Notes under the pieces: model-generated
The model's database searches: none
What the model was told of the DNA's origin: nothing
The model's input: the letters and a program-made list of their open reading frames with translations, nothing else
Assembly (NCBI GenBank): GCA_964361645.1
Contig: CAYIBK010000003.1
Coordinates: forward strand, 1 to 58,970
Reading direction: 5' to 3'
Origin: 2-01-FULL-39-33 sp964361645
GTDB taxonomy: Bacteria; Patescibacteriota; Patescibacteriia; 2-01-FULL-39-33
Length of the DNA: 58,970 nucleotides
Shown: in pieces, positions 27,134 through 34,665 of the stretch
Numbering within the stretch: the stretch's first letter is position 1
Layout of the letters: every line of letters begins with the position of its first letter
Position numbers and translations under genes: made by a program

Positions 27134-27225
27134 ATTCAAAAATTTTCAATTTTCAATTTCTAAACAATTAATTAATTTAATAATTTTAAAATTGTTTGAA
27201 AATTGAAAATTAGAAATTGAAAATT
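27134..27225. repeat. Word-repeat palindrome (AATTTTCAATTTC / GAAATTGAAAATT)
   Basis: Left arm 27134-27169 repeats AATTTTCAA; right arm 27189-27225 repeats TTGAAAATT in inverted orientation. It fills the gap before pilD. Very similar words form the arms around the four-helix-bundle gene at 31358. Confidence 0.75.
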
Positions 27226-27233
27226 AATACTCA

Positions 27234-28016
27234 ATGTTTTATATCTTAATCTTTATATTAGGGACGATTATCGGCAGTTTTCTAAATGTAGTTATAATTA
27301 GAATTCATAATGGTGGTAACATTGCCAAATCTCGCTCCAGTTGTCCCCATTGCCATCATGTTCTTAGGCCAATCGATCTGATTCCTCTTTTAAGCTTTAT
27401 TGCTCAAGGGGGGAAATGTCGCTATTGCCATAAAAAAATATCTTGGCAATATCCACTGGTTGAGCTCTCAACTGGCCTGCTTTTTGTTTTAATAACTTAT
27501 AATATTATTGGCACGCTTGGTTTTGATAATCTTTTTTATAACTCATCAATTTTTTTAATCTGGCTAAGAAATTTAATTTTTATCAGTTTTTTGATTGTTA
27601 TTTTTGTTTATGATTTTAGGTGGTATCTTATTTTGGATAGAATAACTTTTTCGGCCATGGCCGTAGCCCTTCTTTTTAATCTAATAGTGGGCTTTTCCAT
27701 AATTAATTTGTTGATAGGCGCTGTTATCGGCTTTGGTTTTTTTGCTTTGCAATTTTTTATATCCAAAGGCAGGTGGATTGGTGGTGGTGATTTAAGAATG
27801 GGAGCCCTAATGGGTTTAATGTTAGGCGCCAAGCTAGTGGTGGTGGCTTTATTTCTATCTTATGTGATTGGAGCTATAGTTTCTATATTCTTTGTGGTTG
27901 GGGGCAAGAAAGGTTTTAAATCACAAATTCCTTTTGGCACATTTTTAACTATTGGAACTGTTATAGCTCTACTATGGGGTAATGAAATAATAAATTGGTA
28001 TATGAATCTTATATAA
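27234..28016 (+). CDS. pilD: Prepilin peptidase PilD
   Basis: 260 residues. A24 peptidase with the N-terminal zinc-binding domain (CPHCHHVLRPIDLIPLLSFI...KCRYCHKKISWQYPLVELSTG, four Cys) and about seven membrane helices. The catalytic aspartates are expected in VYDFRWYLILDR and GGGDLRMGALMG. It cleaves the leaders of the pilins at 26029, 28109, 28726 and 29846 and can N-methylate the new N-terminal residue. It lies within the pilin cluster. Confidence 0.95.
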   Translation: MFYILIFILGTIIGSFLNVVIIRIHNGGNIAKSRSSCPHCHHVLRPIDLIPLLSFIAQGGKCRYCHKKISWQYPLVELSTGLLFVLITYNIIGTLGFDNLFYNSSIFLIWLRNLIFISFLIVIFVYDFRWYLILDRITFSAMAVALLFNLIVGFSIINLLIGAVIGFGFFALQFFISKGRWIGGGDLRMGALMGLMLGAKLVVVALFLSYVIGAIVSIFFVVGGKKGFKSQIPFGTFLTIGTVIALLWGNEIINWYMNLI

Positions 28017-28172
28017 CACATAACTCACAACTCGTAACGTTTAATCTGGAGATAATTTTCATTATTAAATACCGTCCACAATTATAAAATAGCGATGATG
28101 ATATCAAAATGACCAAAACAGATATGATAAAATATAAAAATAAAAGTGTTACGCGTTATGCGTTATGCGTTT
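28014..28172. repeat. Word-repeat palindrome reaching into the next coding region
   Basis: 28014-28038 (words CATAACTCA/CAACTCGTAAC) and 28148-28172 (GTTACGCGTTATGCGTTATG) are imperfect inverted repeats matching at about 20 of 25 positions. The right arm lies within the leader-peptide codons of the minor pilin at 28109. Confidence 0.6.
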
Positions 28173-28681
28173 TACCAAGGGGGTTTACCTTAGCCGAAAT
28201 GATAATTGTCATTGCTATCATCGGCATTTTTTCTAGTTTAACGGTTATTAATTTTCGTGGTAATGAAAAAGTAAGAGATATGGATAATCAATCACGGTTG
28301 CTTTTAGATGGCATAAAACGCATGCAAACATCATCTCTTTCCGGGAAAGTGGTTTCAGGCCAAGTGCCCATTGCTTATGTTTTTGAAATAAATAAGTGCT
28401 CCTCTAATAATTGCACTTATATTTTAAAGGCTAAAACTGCCCCTGATGTTTATATTATTACTGATACTGTTTCACTTGATAAATCAATTGTTGATATAAC
28501 CAGTAATAAGATAGTGATAGAAATTACTCCCCCCAGAAGTGATATTAAGTTTTATTTAGATGGTCTTCCCACAGCAGAACCAGATATTATAATAAGTCTC
28601 AAACATAAAGATGATCAATCGGTTATTAAAAACATCAGAATTAATCGTATTTCCGGCAGGATGGATATTCTAAGTCAATAA
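28109..28681 (+). CDS. Minor pilin (GspH/FimT-like prepilin)
   Basis: 190 residues. The prepilin signal is PRG-FTLAEMIIVIAIIGIFSSLTVINF with Glu at mature +5. The mature part has a helix with MDNQSRLLLDGIKRMQTSSLSG and a GspH-like beta domain. A Cys pair (NKCSSNNCTYIL) may form a disulfide. The leader is long (ATG at 28109, or 28124 giving 29 residues), and part of it is encoded by one arm of an intergenic palindrome. It is probably part of the pilus-tip complex with the following minor pilins. Confidence 0.87.
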   Translation: MTKTDMIKYKNKSVTRYALCVLPRGFTLAEMIIVIAIIGIFSSLTVINFRGNEKVRDMDNQSRLLLDGIKRMQTSSLSGKVVSGQVPIAYVFEINKCSSNNCTYILKAKTAPDVYIITDTVSLDKSIVDITSNKIVIEITPPRSDIKFYLDGLPTAEPDIIISLKHKDDQSVIKNIRINRISGRMDILSQ

Positions 28682-28725
28682 AATTTACAAAACTCAATCC
28701 GTTAACTGGTTAGGGTTATAAAATT

Positions 28726-29385
28726 ATGAAATTAAAAATTTTTAAAAATAAAAAAGGTCAAAGTTTAGTAGAGTTGGTGGTCGCCATTGGTGTAATAACT
28801 ATTGGGTTATTTAGTGTTTGGAATCTTTTCCTGTCTAATTTTAACGGCGAGCAAGAGGCTGGAGCCAGAATTTTATCTGTTAATTTAGCCAGAGAGGGCA
28901 TAGAAATAGTTAAAAACATCAGGGATTCCAATTGGCTAGCCATCGAAAATAATGACAGCTGTTTTTATAATGGTTTGACCTACGATCCGTGCAATTGGGA
29001 TAGTGATTTAAGCGATGATGGCAGCGGGGTAATAGAAAATCTATTTTCTGATGATGTTTATATTGATTATTCGGCTGATATTATAAGTGATAATCAAACT
29101 AGGATTTATCAAGATCTTTCCTCTGGCTTATACAGTCATGATAGTTCTGATCAAGCGACAACTTATCGTCGTCTGATAAATATCAAAAATATCTGCTGTG
29201 ATGATGCTGACGCTGATTTAAAATGCGACGATTTGTCAATTGATTTTTATGTAAAAGATATTGGTATATCTTGTGCAGCCTCGGAATTAAAAGTGGGTCT
29301 TGATGTCAAATCAACTGTTTCCTGGTTGATCAGGGACCAAGCTAGACAACTATCGGTTGAAGAAAGACTTTTTAATTGGAAATAG
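28726..29385 (+). CDS. Minor pilin (PilV-like prepilin)
   Basis: 219 residues. The prepilin-like signal is KKGQSLVELVVAIGVITIGLFSVWNLFLSNF, with Gln-Ser in place of Phe-Thr but Glu at +5 retained. Then comes the PilV-like motif EAGARILSVNLAREGIEIVKNIRDSNWLA. Several Cys (DSCFYNG, YDPCNWD, NICCDDADADLKCDD, ISCAAS) suggest extracellular disulfides. It lies between the GspH-like and PilW-like pilins, as in standard minor-pilin operons. Confidence 0.87.
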   Translation: MKLKIFKNKKGQSLVELVVAIGVITIGLFSVWNLFLSNFNGEQEAGARILSVNLAREGIEIVKNIRDSNWLAIENNDSCFYNGLTYDPCNWDSDLSDDGSGVIENLFSDDVYIDYSADIISDNQTRIYQDLSSGLYSHDSSDQATTYRRLINIKNICCDDADADLKCDDLSIDFYVKDIGISCAASELKVGLDVKSTVSWLIRDQARQLSVEERLFNWK

Positions 29386-29390
29386 ATTAA

Positions 29391-29833
29391 AAGGCAAAAT
29401 TTAAAATGAAAAATGCAAAACAATAATTCAAAATTTAAAGTTGATTTAAAAAAGAGAGTTTATTTATATTCTTTAGATATTATAAAATTCATAGATAATC
29501 TAAATAATAAAGATTTGACCATACAAATAATTAGTAAACAATTATTAAGAAGCGCAACAAGTATTGGTGCTAATATAATTGAAGCTCAAGCCGGCAGCAG
29601 TAAAAAGGATTTTACTAATTTTTTTAACTATGCTCTAAAATCTGCCAATGAGAGTAAATTTTGGATAGGGTTGTTAAGAGATTCAAATAAATCCGACAAG
29701 AATATAGCCAATAAATTGTTACAAGAAACAAACGAACTAGCCAATATCTTGGCATCTAGTATATTAACTCTCAAGGGAAAAAATAAATTTTGAATTTTAT
29801 GTTGTTATTTTTAATTTTTCGTTTTTAATTTTT
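29391..29833. mobile_element. AT-rich inverted arms bracketing a four-helix-bundle gene
   Basis: Left arm 29391-29436 ends ...CAATAATTCAAAATTT and overlaps the gene's first codons. Right arm 29785-29833 begins AAATTTTGAATTTTATG and is its imperfect reverse complement. The gene at 29413-29793 occupies the loop. A second unit of the same design is at 31304-31767. Mobility is inferred. Confidence 0.5.
29413..29793 (+). CDS. Four-helix-bundle protein (23S rRNA intervening-sequence protein family)
   Basis: 126 residues, all helical. The hallmark is LLRSATSIGANIIEAQAGSSKKDFTNFFNYALKSANESKFWIGLLRDS. The family was first seen in insertions within 23S rRNA genes and is related to the Avd accessory proteins of diversity-generating retroelements; its molecular role is unclear. 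It interrupts the minor-pilin operon between the PilV-like and PilW-like genes, has no pilin features, and lies between AT-rich inverted arms, so I read it as cargo of a small insertion rather than a pilus component. Confidence 0.87.
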   Translation: MQNNNSKFKVDLKKRVYLYSLDIIKFIDNLNNKDLTIQIISKQLLRSATSIGANIIEAQAGSSKKDFTNFFNYALKSANESKFWIGLLRDSNKSDKNIANKLLQETNELANILASSILTLKGKNKF

Positions 29834-29845
29834 AGTTTAAAGTAA

Positions 29846-30391
29846 ATGATCAATATTTATAAAAAATTGTTAGCTCGTAATGGTTTTACCTTAGCAGAAG
29901 TGATGGTAGCTATGGGCATTTTTTCTATTGCCTCTGTTATTATTTCTTCTGTTTATCTTAATACTAATACTCTGCATCAACATACGGCTAATTTTCAAAA
30001 ATTACAAAATGATGGCAGATATATAATAGAAAAAATCGCCAGAGAAATAAGAGCCAGAGAAATAGAATATCCAGTAATGTCGGAACAAGATCACATTGAA
30101 TTTTTAAAAGATGAATTGGGTAATCAAGTTTCCATAGCTTTATTGGGTACAGATTTAGAATATATAGTTAATGGCACATCAGCCAATCTTAATGCTGATG
30201 ATGTAGAAATTACCGATGTTAAGTTTTATATTATTCCTATTTCAGAAGATAAATGGAATACCGAACCGACCACTAACAAACAACCCAGAGTAGCAATTTT
30301 TTTGAAACTAAAAAATAAAAATATCAATCCTAAATTTCAAAAAGAAATATCAATCCAAACTACTATTTCCAGTAAAGTTTATAAAAGATAA
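29846..30391 (+). CDS. Minor pilin (PilW-like prepilin)
   Basis: 181 residues. The prepilin signal is ARNG-FTLAEVMVAMGIFSIASVIISSVYL with Glu at +5. It is followed by the PilW/PulJ-like helix FQKLQNDGRYIIEKIAREIRAREIEYP and a C-terminal beta region. Short leader of about 12 residues. Two bases separate its stop from the next gene, so the two are likely co-translated. Confidence 0.87.
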   Translation: MINIYKKLLARNGFTLAEVMVAMGIFSIASVIISSVYLNTNTLHQHTANFQKLQNDGRYIIEKIAREIRAREIEYPVMSEQDHIEFLKDELGNQVSIALLGTDLEYIVNGTSANLNADDVEITDVKFYIIPISEDKWNTEPTTNKQPRVAIFLKLKNKNINPKFQKEISIQTTISSKVYKR

Positions 30392-30393
30392 TT

Positions 30394-31299
30394 ATGTTTA
30401 AAAATAATAAAAACGAAAAAGGCATAATACTTATTTTGGCATTAATAATGATGTCTATACTTCTTTCCATTGCTTTGAGTTTTGGAGTTTTTATTATTTC
30501 GGATTTACGCCAGGCTCAAGAAATAGACAGTTCCATAAATTCTTATTACTTTGCTGATTCCGGCATAGAGAGAACACTTTATTTATTTAGGCACGGTGGA
30601 AAAGAAAAAATTGGTGCTTTCAGTGGTTCAGAGGGTGCCTTGTCAGCCAATGACAGAAGCGGTGATATTAACGGTGAGATGGGTGATGATTGGACAATTG
30701 ACGAATCAACTGATTACGAACCCACTTTTTTTAGACAGCGACTCTATAACGGCCAAAGTGCCAGATTGTATTTTATTGGTCGCGGTGATAGCACCAATAT
30801 TTCTAAAAGTATAAAAATAACCTGGCTTAAGGGCGTTAATTCACCCAAATTACAAGTTATTTTTACTCAACTCAACCCTCTGATTGATGGAAGTGGTTCT
30901 TTAGTTTATTACACTGATATCAGTAAAGTAGAAATAAGCGATACCCTAGCCAAGGGGCCTGTTTGTTTTGATTTTAAAGATGAAGATACTCAAGGTGCTT
31001 CTCTAGCTGTACCAAGCGACTATTTGGTAGAACTAAAAGTTTTGGGCACTGGTGATGACTATGTTGATAATTTATCGGTAACCGCATATGATCAGATAAA
31101 AGGCATCAATGGCTGCAATAGTGAAGCTTACAATAATGGCTATAACGCGCAAGGTATTTCTAACATAACCATAAAATCAGTTGGCACTTATCACGGCACC
31201 CGACAAGCCATTTATGCCAATATTCCGCCTCGTGATCCATCGTCTGGACTCTTTGGCTTTGTCTTATTTTCCGAGGAGGACATTACCAAAGGATACTAA
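30394..31299 (+). CDS. PilX-like minor pilus protein
   Basis: 301 residues. N-terminus KNEKGIILILALIMMSILLSIALSFGVFIISDLRQAQEIDSSINSYYFADSGIERTLY is the PilX_N pattern: a hydrophobic helix without the usual Glu+5, then the 'A(D)SGIE' motif. A large extracellular domain follows. It probably completes the pilus-tip or initiation complex with the PilV- and PilW-like proteins. It is the last pilus gene in the locus. Confidence 0.82.
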   Translation: MFKNNKNEKGIILILALIMMSILLSIALSFGVFIISDLRQAQEIDSSINSYYFADSGIERTLYLFRHGGKEKIGAFSGSEGALSANDRSGDINGEMGDDWTIDESTDYEPTFFRQRLYNGQSARLYFIGRGDSTNISKSIKITWLKGVNSPKLQVIFTQLNPLIDGSGSLVYYTDISKVEISDTLAKGPVCFDFKDEDTQGASLAVPSDYLVELKVLGTGDDYVDNLSVTAYDQIKGINGCNSEAYNNGYNAQGISNITIKSVGTYHGTRQAIYANIPPRDPSSGLFGFVLFSEEDITKGY

Positions 31300-31303
31300 T
31301 ATT

Positions 31304-31767
31304 AAATTTTTAATTTCTAATTTTTAATTTTCAAATAATGTATGATGTTTATATTTTATGATTTATGATTTAGAGAATAGAACAAAAAAATTTAGTAAAA
31401 AAATGTTTGATATTGTTTTGCGGGTTAATAGAAATGACATCAATAGAAATGTAATATTACAATTAATTAGATCAGCAACTAGTGTTGGAGCTAATTACTG
31501 TGAGGCTAATAACGCTAGCTCAAAAAAAGATTTTTTAAATAAAATATTTATTTGCAGAAAAGAAATTCAAGAATCTAAATATTGGATTGAAATGTTAGTA
31601 AAAGTGAATCCAGATATTAAAGATAACTTAAGATTGTTATGGAAGGAAGCTCATGAATTATCTCTAATCTTTAATAAAATATCAGTTAGTGTTAAAAATA
31701 GTAAAAATAATTGAAAATTTTAAAATTAAAATATTGTTTGAAAATTTAAAATTTAAAATTGAAAATT
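31304..31767. mobile_element. AT-rich inverted arms bracketing a second four-helix-bundle gene
   Basis: Left arm 31304-31339 repeats AATTTTTAATTTCTAA and ends CAAATAAT. Right arm 31731-31767 begins ATATTGTTTGAAAATTT and is its imperfect reverse complement. The gene 31358-31714 is in the loop. The right-arm words match those of the gene-less palindrome at 27134-27225. Confidence 0.55.
31358..31714 (+). CDS. Four-helix-bundle protein, second copy
   Basis: 118 residues with the same hallmark as the gene at 29413 (LIRSATSVGANYCEANNASSKKDFLNKIFICRKEIQESKYWIEML). The two differ clearly at protein level, so they are separate acquisitions or old duplicates rather than a fresh tandem copy. It lies between the last pilus gene and ligA inside inverted AT-rich arms. 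Function unknown; cargo of a small insertion is the likeliest reading. Confidence 0.87.
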   Translation: MIYDLENRTKKFSKKMFDIVLRVNRNDINRNVILQLIRSATSVGANYCEANNASSKKDFLNKIFICRKEIQESKYWIEMLVKVNPDIKDNLRLLWKEAHELSLIFNKISVSVKNSKNN

Positions 31768-31782
31768 ATTAAATTAATACAC

Positions 31783-33771
31783 ATGTCTAAAGAACAGTCT
31801 CATCAAAGAATTATTAACCTCAAAAATCAATTACAAGAAATTGATTATGCTTATTATGTTTTGGATAAACCCATCGTAACTGATGCCGTTAGAGATTCAC
31901 TCAAAGACGAACTGGAAAACATAGAAAAAGAATATCCCGATTTAATTACCACAGATTCACCCACCCAAAGAATTGGCGGTAGGGCGCTAGGCAAGTTTGA
32001 AAAATATAAACACCAAGTTCCTAAGTATTCCATTGATGATGTTTTTTCTTTTGAGGAAGTAATTGAATTTGATCAAAGAATTAAAAGATTTTTAGGATTG
32101 CCAGAAAAAAAAGATCTTGAATATGTTTGTGAATTAAAAATCGACGGGCTAAATATGTCCTGCGTTTATAAAAATGGTGTTTTAGAAAAAGCAGCTACCA
32201 GGGGCGATGGCCTAGTGGGGGAAGTGGTAACTCACACCGTTAGAACTATCAAAAGCATACCGCTTAAAATAAAAGAAGCCACTGACTTGGAAGTGAGCGG
32301 TGAAGTTTTTATGCCTAAAAGCAGTTTTGAAAAACTAAATAAAGAACAGAAAAAGAAAGGAGAGCCAATCTTTGCCAATCCCAGAAATGCGGCGGCGGGC
32401 ACAGTTAGGCAACTTGATCCCAAAATCGCTTCAGAGCGCGATCTGGATAATTTTATGTATAGTTATGACGGATCCAAAAATTTTAAAACCCAAGAAGATG
32501 TTTTAAAAGAGCTTAAAAGATTGGGTTTTAAGGTTAACAGTAGTTGGCAAAAAGTTTCTAATATTTTTGCCACAGAAAAAGTTTTCACCAACCTCTTTAA
32601 AAAAAGAGATAGTTTACCATATGAGATAGATGGCATTGTCATAAAAGTAAATAGTATTGATTACCAGAAAAAATTGGGGCGAACTGCTAAATGCGTGCGC
32701 TGGGCGGTGGCTTACAAATTTCAAGCCGAGCAGGTTACCACTGTAGTTGAATCTATTGAAGTGCAGGTGGGTAGAACCGGAGCACTAACTCCTGTGGCTC
32801 ATCTAAAGCCGGTTCAGTTAGCTGGTTCTGTGGTTAAGCGCGCTACTTTGCACAATCAGGATGAAATTGATCGTTTAGATGTCAAAATAGGGGATACCGT
32901 TATTTTACAAAAAGCGGGAGATGTTATTCCAGATATTATTAAAGTTTTGCCGAAACTGCGAACAGGCAAAGAAAAGAAATTTAAAATTCCAGAAAAATGT
33001 CCGATTTGTGGTTCTAAAGTCAAAAGAAAAATTGATGAGGTGGCTTATTATTGTGAAAATAAAAAATGTTTTGCTCAGCAACAGGAGGGTTTGTATCATT
33101 TTGTTTCCAAAAAAGCTTTTGATATAGATGGTCTTGGCCCCAAGATCTTAGATCAGTTGCAAAAAGCCGACTTAATAAAAAATCCAGCCGATATTTTTAA
33201 ATTAAAAGAAGATGATCTTAGCCCATTAGAGAGGTTTGCCGAGAAATCAACCGAAAATTTAATTCGTTCGATTGAGGAAAGTAAAGAGATTAGTTTAGCT
33301 AAGTTTATTTACGGCTTAGGCATTAGACATGTGGGAGAAGAAACAGCCAATGTTCTAGCTGATTATTTTAATTCTATTGATAAACTCAAAAATGCTGACA
33401 TAGAGGATTTACAAAAAGTCGAAGATGTCGGCCCTAGGGTGGCAGCCAGTATTATTGATTGGTTTTCTGATAAAAAAAATATAAAAATAGTTGATGATCT
33501 TATAAAACTGGGTGTTAGGATTAAAAATCCAATTAAACAATCATCACATAAATTGGAAAATAAAACTTTTGTTTTAACGGGCGAATTAGTTTCTTTAACT
33601 CGGGACGAGGCTAAAGATAAAATAAGAAACTTGGGCGGGCGCGTTTCTTCAGCTGTTAGCCGTCAAACTGATTTTGTGGTGGCTGGCCATAACCCAGGTT
33701 CAAAATATGACAAAGCCGAGCAATTAGGGGTTAAAATTATAGATGAAAAGGAATTTTTAAAAATGATCTGA
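31783..33771 (+). CDS. ligA: NAD-dependent DNA ligase LigA
   Basis: 662 residues from the ATG at 31783; a TTG 24 bp upstream is in frame but lies in the AT-rich arm and is unlikely. The adenylation domain has the nucleotidyl-accepting Lys in ELKIDG (Lys about 119) and TRGDG. Then come the OB fold (VQVGRTGALTPVAHLKPV), a zinc finger (CPICGSKVKRK...YYCENKKCFA), helix-hairpin-helix motifs (FIYGLGIRHVGEETA, VEDVGPRVAASI) and a C-terminal BRCT domain (KTFVLTGELVSLTRDEAKDKIRNLGGRVSS). It seals nicks in replication and repair. All domains are intact. Confidence 0.97.
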   Translation: MSKEQSHQRIINLKNQLQEIDYAYYVLDKPIVTDAVRDSLKDELENIEKEYPDLITTDSPTQRIGGRALGKFEKYKHQVPKYSIDDVFSFEEVIEFDQRIKRFLGLPEKKDLEYVCELKIDGLNMSCVYKNGVLEKAATRGDGLVGEVVTHTVRTIKSIPLKIKEATDLEVSGEVFMPKSSFEKLNKEQKKKGEPIFANPRNAAAGTVRQLDPKIASERDLDNFMYSYDGSKNFKTQEDVLKELKRLGFKVNSSWQKVSNIFATEKVFTNLFKKRDSLPYEIDGIVIKVNSIDYQKKLGRTAKCVRWAVAYKFQAEQVTTVVESIEVQVGRTGALTPVAHLKPVQLAGSVVKRATLHNQDEIDRLDVKIGDTVILQKAGDVIPDIIKVLPKLRTGKEKKFKIPEKCPICGSKVKRKIDEVAYYCENKKCFAQQQEGLYHFVSKKAFDIDGLGPKILDQLQKADLIKNPADIFKLKEDDLSPLERFAEKSTENLIRSIEESKEISLAKFIYGLGIRHVGEETANVLADYFNSIDKLKNADIEDLQKVEDVGPRVAASIIDWFSDKKNIKIVDDLIKLGVRIKNPIKQSSHKLENKTFVLTGELVSLTRDEAKDKIRNLGGRVSSAVSRQTDFVVAGHNPGSKYDKAEQLGVKIIDEKEFLKMI

Positions 33772-33789
33772 TGTTTTTATTTTCTAATC

Positions 33790-34002
33790 GTCATTGCGAG
33801 GAGTCCCCGTGAAGATGGGGAAGCAATCCCATGGTTATAGCAGTCGTCATTGCGAGAAGATCCCTCGTAAACTCGGGACAGGCTCCGCAATCCCACGGTT
33901 ATAATAATCGTCATTGCGAGGAACGAAGCAATCCCATGGTTACGGCAAACTAGATTGATTTCCCCGTTTTCGCTAGGATCGCTTGAATTTCTTTGCAATA
34001 AC
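33790..34002. repeat. CATTGCGAG hairpin repeat cluster between ligA and gatC
   Basis: Three head units (GTCATTGCGAGGAGTCCCCG, GTCATTGCGAGAAGATCCC, GTCATTGCGAGGAACGAAG), each ending GCAATCCCA, and a decayed inverted end unit. They fill the gap between ligA and gatC. Confidence 0.87.
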
Positions 34003-34043
34003 AATATTGCCAAAAAAAATCAAAAGTGCTAAAATTTTTTAAT

Positions 34044-34334
34044 ATGAAATTATCTAAAACAGAAGTAGAGCATATCGCCAAATTAGCCAGATTAAATCTA
34101 ACAGATGCTGACGCCCAATTGTATAGCCAGCAGTTGTCGGATATTTTAGACTATGTAGAGAAATTGCAAGCCGTTGATACAACCGGCGTGGCAGAAACCT
34201 CTCAAGTGACAGGTCTAACTAATATTATGAGAAGTGATAAGATTAAGGAATCGGGCATAAGCGATGAATTGGTTAATTGCGCCCCAGAAAAAGGCAATGA
34301 TTATATAAAAGTGCCGAAAATTTTGAATCAATGA
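34044..34334 (+). CDS. gatC: Asp/Glu-tRNA amidotransferase subunit GatC
   Basis: 96 residues from the ATG at 34044; an in-frame GTG at 34026 is less likely. Typical GatC sequence: KTEVEHIAKLARLNLTDADAQLYSQQLSDILDYVEKLQAVDT and a C-terminal IMRSDK...PEKGNDYIKVPKIL. GatC stabilises GatA and threads between GatA and GatB in the complex that makes Gln-tRNA(Gln) or Asn-tRNA(Asn). gatA follows after one small gene; gatB is not in the window. Confidence 0.95.
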   Translation: MKLSKTEVEHIAKLARLNLTDADAQLYSQQLSDILDYVEKLQAVDTTGVAETSQVTGLTNIMRSDKIKESGISDELVNCAPEKGNDYIKVPKILNQ

Positions 34335-34348
34335 TTTAATTTAAATAT

Positions 34349-34636
34349 ATGGGTATATTTGAACAAAGAAGAGAAGTTTTAAATCAGCAACAAGCTGAAC
34401 GTAATGCCAATGCCGATAGGATAAAATGGGAGAGAGATTCTGAGACTAGAATAGAAGAGGCTAAAGAAGCCGGGTTTATAATTGGAGCTAAAGTTAGAAG
34501 ATATCTTAAACCAGATAGTGAAATTGGCGAAATTATTGGCTATACAAATTATGACAGAGCTCAAGTGATACAGGTTAGATTTGAAGAAGGAGAATTTTCA
34601 TATGCCGCTACAGAGCTTGAATTGATAGATGATTAA
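34349..34636 (+). CDS. Small conserved-looking protein between gatC and gatA
   Basis: 95 residues, not recognised. The first half is a charged helix (EQRREVLNQQQAERNANADRIKWERDSETRIEEAKEA). The second half reads like a small SH3-like beta barrel (GAKVRRYLKPDSEIGEIIGYTNYDRAQVIQVRFEEGEFSYAATELELI). It starts 15 bp after gatC and ends 30 bp before gatA, so it is co-transcribed with them. No tie to amidotransferase function can be shown from sequence. Confidence 0.7.
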   Translation: MGIFEQRREVLNQQQAERNANADRIKWERDSETRIEEAKEAGFIIGAKVRRYLKPDSEIGEIIGYTNYDRAQVIQVRFEEGEFSYAATELELIDD

Positions 34637-34665
34637 AGATTTAAAATTGGCAATTAATAAAAACT

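Noticed and set aside
34014..34043. Upstream GTG start for gatC
   Set aside because: GatC normally begins close to the 'KTEVEHIAKLA' motif; the ATG at 34044 fits and the extra residues are not conserved-looking.
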